6,326 nt of DNA, from assembly GCA_030456405.1 (NCBI GenBank), contig JAKDNQ010000130.1, positions 1-6,326 on the forward strand, in the 5' to 3' direction. Position numbers and translations under genes: made by a program. Below are positions 5,314 to 6,326 of the stretch, piece by piece (positions within the stretch are counted from its first letter, which is position 1; the number at the start of each line of letters is the position of its first letter). The stretch comes from Nitrospira sp. (GTDB taxonomy: Bacteria; Nitrospirota; Nitrospiria; Nitrospirales; Nitrospiraceae). Below the pieces are notes generated by a model that worked only from the letters and a program-made list of their open reading frames with translations, did not search any database and was not told the DNA's origin.

Positions 5314-5592
5314 ATGATACAGAGCTTCCGGCACAAGGGATTGAGACGGCTCTTTGAACATGGAGAGAGAAAAGGAATTCGCGCCGACTATGTCGAGAAG
5401 GTCGAAAATATCCTTGCCGTTCTCAACCGTGCCAGAGGCGTCGAGGACATGAATCTGCCCGGTTTTCGGCTTCATCCTCTCAAAGGGGAGTTGGCAGGCT
5501 TTCATGCCGTGACTGTCCGGGCGAACTACCGTGTGACGTTCCGTTTTGAAAACGGCGATGCCTTTGATGTTGATTGTATCGACTATCATTAG
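5314..5592 (+). CDS. higB: HigB toxin, ribosome-dependent mRNA interferase
   Basis: This 92-residue protein has the RelE/HigB fold pattern and the usual family length. It starts with the typical MIQSFRHKGLRRLFEHGERK and ends in DYH. By family knowledge it cleaves mRNA in the ribosomal A site and is held inactive by HigA. The residues I recall as functionally important in Proteus vulgaris HigB occur here at the same numbers: His54, Lys57, Asp90, Tyr91 and His92. Arg73 in NYRVTFRF is also conserved in the family. The toxin therefore looks intact. The gene lies first in a two-gene operon, 12 bases before higA, the usual HigBA order. No ribosome binding site precedes the ATG, and a promoter and palindrome lie directly upstream. 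A perfect N-terminal family match supports this start. Confidence 0.93.
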   Translation: MIQSFRHKGLRRLFEHGERKGIRADYVEKVENILAVLNRARGVEDMNLPGFRLHPLKGELAGFHAVTVRANYRVTFRFENGDAFDVDCIDYH

Positions 5593-5604
5593 GGGGATAG
5601 AACC

Positions 5605-5913
5605 ATGCGCATGAAGAACCCGCCTCACCCCGGCAGAATTGTCCGCCAGGAGTGCATTGCACCGCTGGATCTGAGCATTACCGATGCCGCCAAGCATCTG
5701 CGCGTGACCCGGCAGACGCTCAATAACCTCGTGAACGAAAAAGCGGGCATATCGCCGGAAATGGCAGTCCGGCTTTCCAAGGCCTTCGGCAGCAGCCCGG
5801 AGACCTGGCTCGGCTTGCAGATGGATTACGATCTTGCGCAAGTCGAAAAAAAATCTTCTGCCCTGAAAATTTCGCGCATCGGCGCGGAGCCCGGAGCCGT
5901 CTCCAAAAGCTGA
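5605..5913 (+). CDS. higA: HigA antitoxin, XRE-family DNA-binding protein
   Basis: This 102-residue antitoxin of the HigA/VapI type neutralises HigB and represses the operon. Residues ~23-48 form the helix-turn-helix (SITDAAKHLRVTRQTLNNLV), with TRQTLNNLVN as the likely recognition helix. It is followed by the family's characteristic GISPEMAVRLSKAFGSSPETWLGLQMDYDLAQ (48-79). The N-terminal MRMKNPPHPGRIVRQE is also typical. AGGGGG at 5591-5596, overlapping the end of higB, lies eight bases before ATG 5605. A second in-frame ATG at 5611 is possible but less well placed. The short gap to higB indicates co-transcription. The C-terminal ~20 residues (SSALKISRIGAEPGAVSKS) are basic and poorly conserved in the family. 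The antitoxin appears complete. Confidence 0.93.
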   Translation: MRMKNPPHPGRIVRQECIAPLDLSITDAAKHLRVTRQTLNNLVNEKAGISPEMAVRLSKAFGSSPETWLGLQMDYDLAQVEKKSSALKISRIGAEPGAVSKS

Positions 5914-5951
5914 TGGCCTGAGTTCGCCTTGAATCATGCGTACGCCTAACG

Positions 5952-5984
5952 CTTTTCTCTCAAAGCTTCCGGGAAGCTTTGAGC
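5952..5984. repeat. ERKA-type palindromic repeat, copy 3, perfect hairpin
   Basis: CTCAAAGCTTCC (5959-5970) and GGAAGCTTTGAG (5972-5983) are a perfect 12-bp inverted repeat around a single G. CTTTTCT precedes it, as in the other copies. It lies 38 bases after the higA stop and could form a stem at the end of the higBA transcript, but no T-tract follows on the plus strand. On the minus strand it would read KLPGSFERKA. Confidence 0.75.
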
Positions 5985-6060
5985 TCTGAGCGTCCGGGAA
6001 GCGTTGCGCGTTGAGTGCTGATCGTTGAGCTTTGAGGTACGGACTCAATGCTCAATGCTT
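5985..6060. repeat. heptamer and GAGCGTT-type repeat cluster
   Basis: GAGCGTCCGGGAAGCGTTG, CGTTGAGTGCTGA, CGTTGAGCTTTGAGG and GGACTCAATGCTCAATGCTT are variants of the units at 1485-1521, 1712-1796 and 5067-5100. The cluster fills the gap between higA and the stop codon of the receiver gene (6052-6054). Confidence 0.65.
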
Positions 6061-6326
6061 CCCCCCCGCTTTCCTCTCAACGCTTCCGAGCGCTTCCTGC
6101 ATCGCCCGGTAGAGTTCATCCATTGCGGCTTCCTTGGTCAGGAGCACCGCAGCGCCGGCCTGTTGCATGGCTCTCTCATTTTCTCCTCTGGCATTCACCG
6201 ACAAACCAATCACGATGACCTCGGGATGACGGGCCTTGATGTGAGCCGTCGCGTCAATGCCGTTCATCTTGGGCATGTTGATGTCCATCAGCACGACAGC
6301 CGGGTGAAGCGCCTCCGTAGCCGTCA
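6052..6326 (-). CDS. response regulator receiver domain, C-terminal part (partial)
   Basis: The frame enters from the window edge and gives 90 residues before TGA 6052-6054. It reads TATEALHPAVVLMDINMPKM, then NGIDATAHIK, VIVIGLSVNA and AGAAVLLTKEA. This is the latter two-thirds of a CheY-like receiver. The phosphoacceptor Asp is visible residue 14 (VLMDINMP), the switch Ser is residue 42 and the conserved Lys is residue 64. Lys is followed by Glu, not the common Pro. The protein ends about 15 residues after the last receiver helix, so no output domain follows. The full gene is either a single-domain regulator or the C-terminus of a hybrid kinase. The last ~12 residues (LGSVERKAGGKH) are encoded by a dispersed repeat, and a G7 tract (6061-6067) lies in this tail. 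It is codirectional with the CheB/CheR gene. Confidence 0.88.
   Translation of the reverse strand, partial: TATEALHPAVVLMDINMPKMNGIDATAHIKARHPEVIVIGLSVNARGENERAMQQAGAAVLLTKEAAMDELYRAMQEALGSVERKAGGKH
6069..6096. repeat. ERKA-type palindromic repeat, copy 4, translated
   Basis: CTTTCCTCTCAACGCTTCCG followed by AGCGCTTC belongs with 1542, 5101 and 5952. On the minus strand it is translated as EALGSVERKA at the C-terminus of the receiver protein, in the same phase as in the CheB/CheR N-terminus. Confidence 0.7.

Noticed and set aside
5959..5983. Intrinsic terminator of higBA
   Set aside because: The stem is perfect but no T-tract follows on the plus strand, and it is a member of a dispersed repeat family. 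A role in termination is possible but not supported enough to call.
5308..6048. 246-codon minus-strand open frame covering higBA
   Set aside because: It is fully antisense to two well-matched genes and runs into repeat sequence. The translated protein has no family resemblance except the repeat-derived PGSFERKA.

Overview
The window looks like a chromosomal stretch from an environmental bacterium with moderately high GC, rich in two-component signalling genes. The gene style (a CheB-CheR-PAS fusion, a receiver domain with a LTKEAA-type end, small coiled-coil proteins beginning MDxESLAQI) and intergenic regions full of short degenerate repeats such as GAGTGCTGAG remind me of Nitrospira (Nitrospirota). 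That is recognition from memory, about 50% sure, and was not checked by a search.

Layout, left to right. (1) 1-105, minus: the first 35 codons of a gene leaving the window, possibly a sensor kinase. (2) 133-193: repeats. (3) 314-712 and 1019-1264, plus: two tandem paralogous small coiled-coil proteins. The second is broken by a 183-bp MITE-like element (1264-1446) with terminal inverted repeats, and its lost 3' end is still readable beyond the element. (4) 1485-1800: a repeat cluster, including a palindromic element at 1608-1680. (5) 5149-1769, minus: the dominant gene, an 1126-residue CheB methylesterase / CheR methyltransferase / coiled-coil / PAS protein with no receiver and no kinase domain. 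Its first ~30 and last ~7 codons lie in repeat DNA. (6) 5171-5231: a second, shortened copy of the palindromic element, just upstream of that gene's ribosome binding site. (7) 5314-5592 and 5605-5913, plus: a complete higB-higA toxin-antitoxin operon with a palindromic operator candidate. (8) 5952-6096: more palindromic repeats. (9) 6326-6052, minus: the C-terminal part of a receiver domain whose own C-terminus is repeat-derived.

How the genes fit together: the minus strand carries signalling genes (receiver protein, CheB/CheR-PAS, possible kinase). They are interrupted by plus-strand small modules (higBA; the coiled-coil pair) bordered by repeats. The CheB/CheR protein probably senses through PAS domains and signals by methylation/demethylation or through a separate kinase. 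The higBA module is an independent, self-regulated unit.

The most interesting material is not a new enzyme system but the repeat ecology. A palindromic repeat family is translated in one preferred phase (GS-[FIV]-ERKA) into the termini of at least two proteins, and a MITE has created the stop codon that truncates a gene.
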